7,262 nucleotides of DNA from Bacteroidales bacterium UBA1077 (lineage in GTDB: Bacteria; Bacteroidota; Bacteroidia; Bacteroidales; UBA932). Each line of letters starts with the position of its first letter. The stretch's first letter is position 1. The notes under the pieces were generated by a model. The model was given only the letters and a program-made list of their open reading frames with translations. It did no database searches and was not told where the DNA came from. A program made the translations under genes and the position numbers. Positions 6,451 to 7,262 of this stretch are shown piece after piece. The DNA lies in assembly GCA_002314195.1 (NCBI GenBank), contig DCCQ01000103.1, forward strand, positions 1 to 7,262, read 5' to 3'.

Positions 6451-6615
6451 CGCAATTTCTGAAAAAAGTGTGCCAAGTCAAAACTTGCCGATAGGCGTGT
6501 CGCGCTCGTGTCGAAATTGGAAGGTAATTTTTTTTGTGATATTATTTAATGTTTTGAAAATGACGATATTCTTTTTGAGAAACCGTGGTCGAAAAAGTTG
6601 AAATATTTCTTAAAT

Positions 6616-6649
6616 TATGTTTGAAATTCGTGAATTTTTGCTAACTTTA
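6616..6649 (+). promoter_or_regulatory. Predicted promoter of the rplP operon
   Basis: Two readings are possible. TTTG at 6620-6623 followed after 18 bases by TAACTTTA at 6642-6649 gives a near-consensus -33/-7 pair with start near 6655. Alternatively TATGTTTG at 6616-6623 is itself an exact -7 box, but its nearest upstream TTG is only 15 bases away. The DNA upstream is AT-rich, as expected for a strong ribosomal-protein promoter. The leader would be about 80-110 bases. Confidence 0.5.
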
Positions 6650-6736
6650 CAGTCCCAATTTCTAGGGTGTAGTGGCGCAATGCGCTGATATTCAATAGAT
6701 TTTGGAGAATTTGGAAATTATTAAAGTAGTACAGCA

Positions 6737-7156
6737 ATGTTACAACCAAAGAAAACTAAGTTCAGAAGAGAACAAAAGAACGTGATGAAGGGGATGGCCC
6801 AGAGGGGCAACCAGCTCGCGTTCGGTTCCTTCGGTCTCAAGACCCTCGAGAACTGCTGGATCACAGCGCAGCAGATTGAGTCCGCGCGTCAGGCTATTTC
6901 ACGTTGTATGAACCGTGAGGGGCAGATCTGGATCAGGATCTTCCCGGTCAAGCCTTTCACCAAGAAGCCTCTCGACACCCGTATGGGTAAAGGTAAGGGT
7001 GATCCTCAGGGATTCGTGGCTCCTGTCACCCCGGGACGTATCATCTTCGAGGCTGACGGTGTTTCGCTCGCGATCGCCAAAGAGGCCATGCGTCTTGCCG
7101 CCCACAAGCTTCCTATCGCGACCAAGTTCGTGGTCCGCAGGGATTATGTTGAATAA
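6737..7156 (+). CDS. rplP: 50S ribosomal protein L16
   Basis: L16 binds 23S rRNA in the large subunit near the peptidyl transferase centre and A-site tRNA. The 139 residues are of normal length and highly basic. Typical segments are KTKFRREQKN near the start, FGLKTLENCWITAQQIESAR at 32-51, IWIRIFPVKPFTKKP at 64-78, the signature RMGKGKG at 82-88, and FEADGV at 104-109. The start at 6737 gives the conserved MLQPKKTKFRR beginning. It ends in tandem TAA-TAA stops, 17 bases before rpmC. In the usual S10 operon rpsC precedes rplP; here a minus-strand gene and 310 non-coding bases precede it, so rplP leads its transcript. Confidence 0.98.
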   Translation: MLQPKKTKFRREQKNVMKGMAQRGNQLAFGSFGLKTLENCWITAQQIESARQAISRCMNREGQIWIRIFPVKPFTKKPLDTRMGKGKGDPQGFVAPVTPGRIIFEADGVSLAIAKEAMRLAAHKLPIATKFVVRRDYVE

Positions 7157-7161
7157 TAAAT

Positions 7162-7170
7162 GGAGAAGGA
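7162..7170 (+). promoter_or_regulatory. Shine-Dalgarno-like site for rpmC
   Basis: GGAGAAGGA ends three bases before the rpmC ATG at 7174; its GGAG part is eight bases away. It supports the start at 7174 over the ATG at 7160, whose frame stops after four codons. Such purine-rich sites are uncommon in Bacteroidetes, which mostly initiate without Shine-Dalgarno pairing. Confidence 0.5.
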
Positions 7171-7173
7171 ATA

Positions 7174-7262
7174 ATGAAAACATCTGAAGTTCGCGAGATG
7201 TCCATTGCAGATCTGCAGGACCGCATCCAGGTTGAAAAGAACAGGCTTGACACGATGAAGCT
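7174..7262 (+). CDS. rpmC: 50S ribosomal protein L29, N-terminal part (cut by window edge)
   Basis: The 29 complete codons read MKTSEVREMSIADLQDRIQV and onward, the typical start of L29, a small helical protein near the peptide exit tunnel of the large subunit. The motif of a short lead, then (S/T)xxEL-like helix, is seen as MSIADLQDRI. The gene follows rplP by 17 bases, the normal S10-operon order. The rest lies beyond the right edge, so completeness cannot be judged. Confidence 0.9.
   Translation, partial: MKTSEVREMSIADLQDRIQVEKNRLDTMK

Larger units (their letters stand above)
6427..6736. other. Intergenic region between DUF4294 and rplP
   Basis: These 310 bases hold divergent promoters and a leader for rplP but no convincing gene. 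The middle (about 6526-6650) is very AT-rich, with T- and A-runs. I looked for the end of rpsC, which normally precedes rplP, and found neither an open frame nor a recognisable S3 tail. No transposon ends or tRNA are seen. Confidence 0.7.

Noticed and set aside
6427..6736. Remnant of rpsC or a mobile element at the operon break
   Set aside because: No S3-like peptide, terminal inverted repeats, target duplications or transposase fragments could be seen in this stretch.
7160..7174. ATG at 7160 as the rpmC start
   Set aside because: Its frame stops after four codons and is out of frame with the L29 sequence that begins at 7174.

Overview
The window is ordinary chromosome from a member of the Bacteroidetes, most likely order Bacteroidales. 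The evidence is a DUF4270 lipoprotein next to a glycogen-synthase-like protein, the ftsX / DUF3098 / uppP cluster, a DUF4294 protein, and promoter-like TAnnTTTG boxes in front of most transcription units. I cannot name the genus. There are no tRNA or rRNA genes, CRISPR arrays, insertion sequences or phage genes.

Layout, left to right. (1) acpP (160-417, +) has its own promoter and stands alone. A perfect 18-bp hairpin with T-tracts on both strands (433-474) ends it and also ends the convergent unit. (2) On the minus strand, a GT5-like glycogen/starch synthase domain protein (2126-2947) is followed with no gap by a DUF4270 lipoprotein (473-2125). (3) Ninety bases at 2948-3037 hold two divergent TATCTTTG boxes, one for the minus-strand pair and one for an envelope operon. 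(4) That plus-strand operon is ftsX (3038-3916), a DUF3098 two-helix membrane protein (3931-4179), uppP (4184-5014) and an LpxH-like UDP-2,3-diacylglucosamine diphosphatase (5033-5788), with gaps of 4-18 bases. (5) A minus-strand DUF4294 protein (5719-6426) overlaps the end of lpxH by 70 bases tail to tail. (6) A 310-base intergenic region carries divergent promoters. (7) rplP (6737-7156, ribosomal protein L16) and the start of rpmC (L29, from 7174) run off the right edge.

Taken together this is a cell-envelope and housekeeping region: acyl carrier protein for fatty acid synthesis, FtsX for division and wall hydrolysis, UppP for recycling the undecaprenyl carrier, LpxH for lipid A, and two exported lineage-specific proteins of unknown function.

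I see no clear new multi-gene system. The points most worth a second look are: a stretch of 27 residues made only of Gly and Tyr inside the DUF4270 lipoprotein; an S10-type ribosomal operon that starts at rplP with no rpsC upstream; acpP without fabF behind it; a GT5-like protein whose substrate-binding motifs are replaced; and the 70-base antisense gene overlap.
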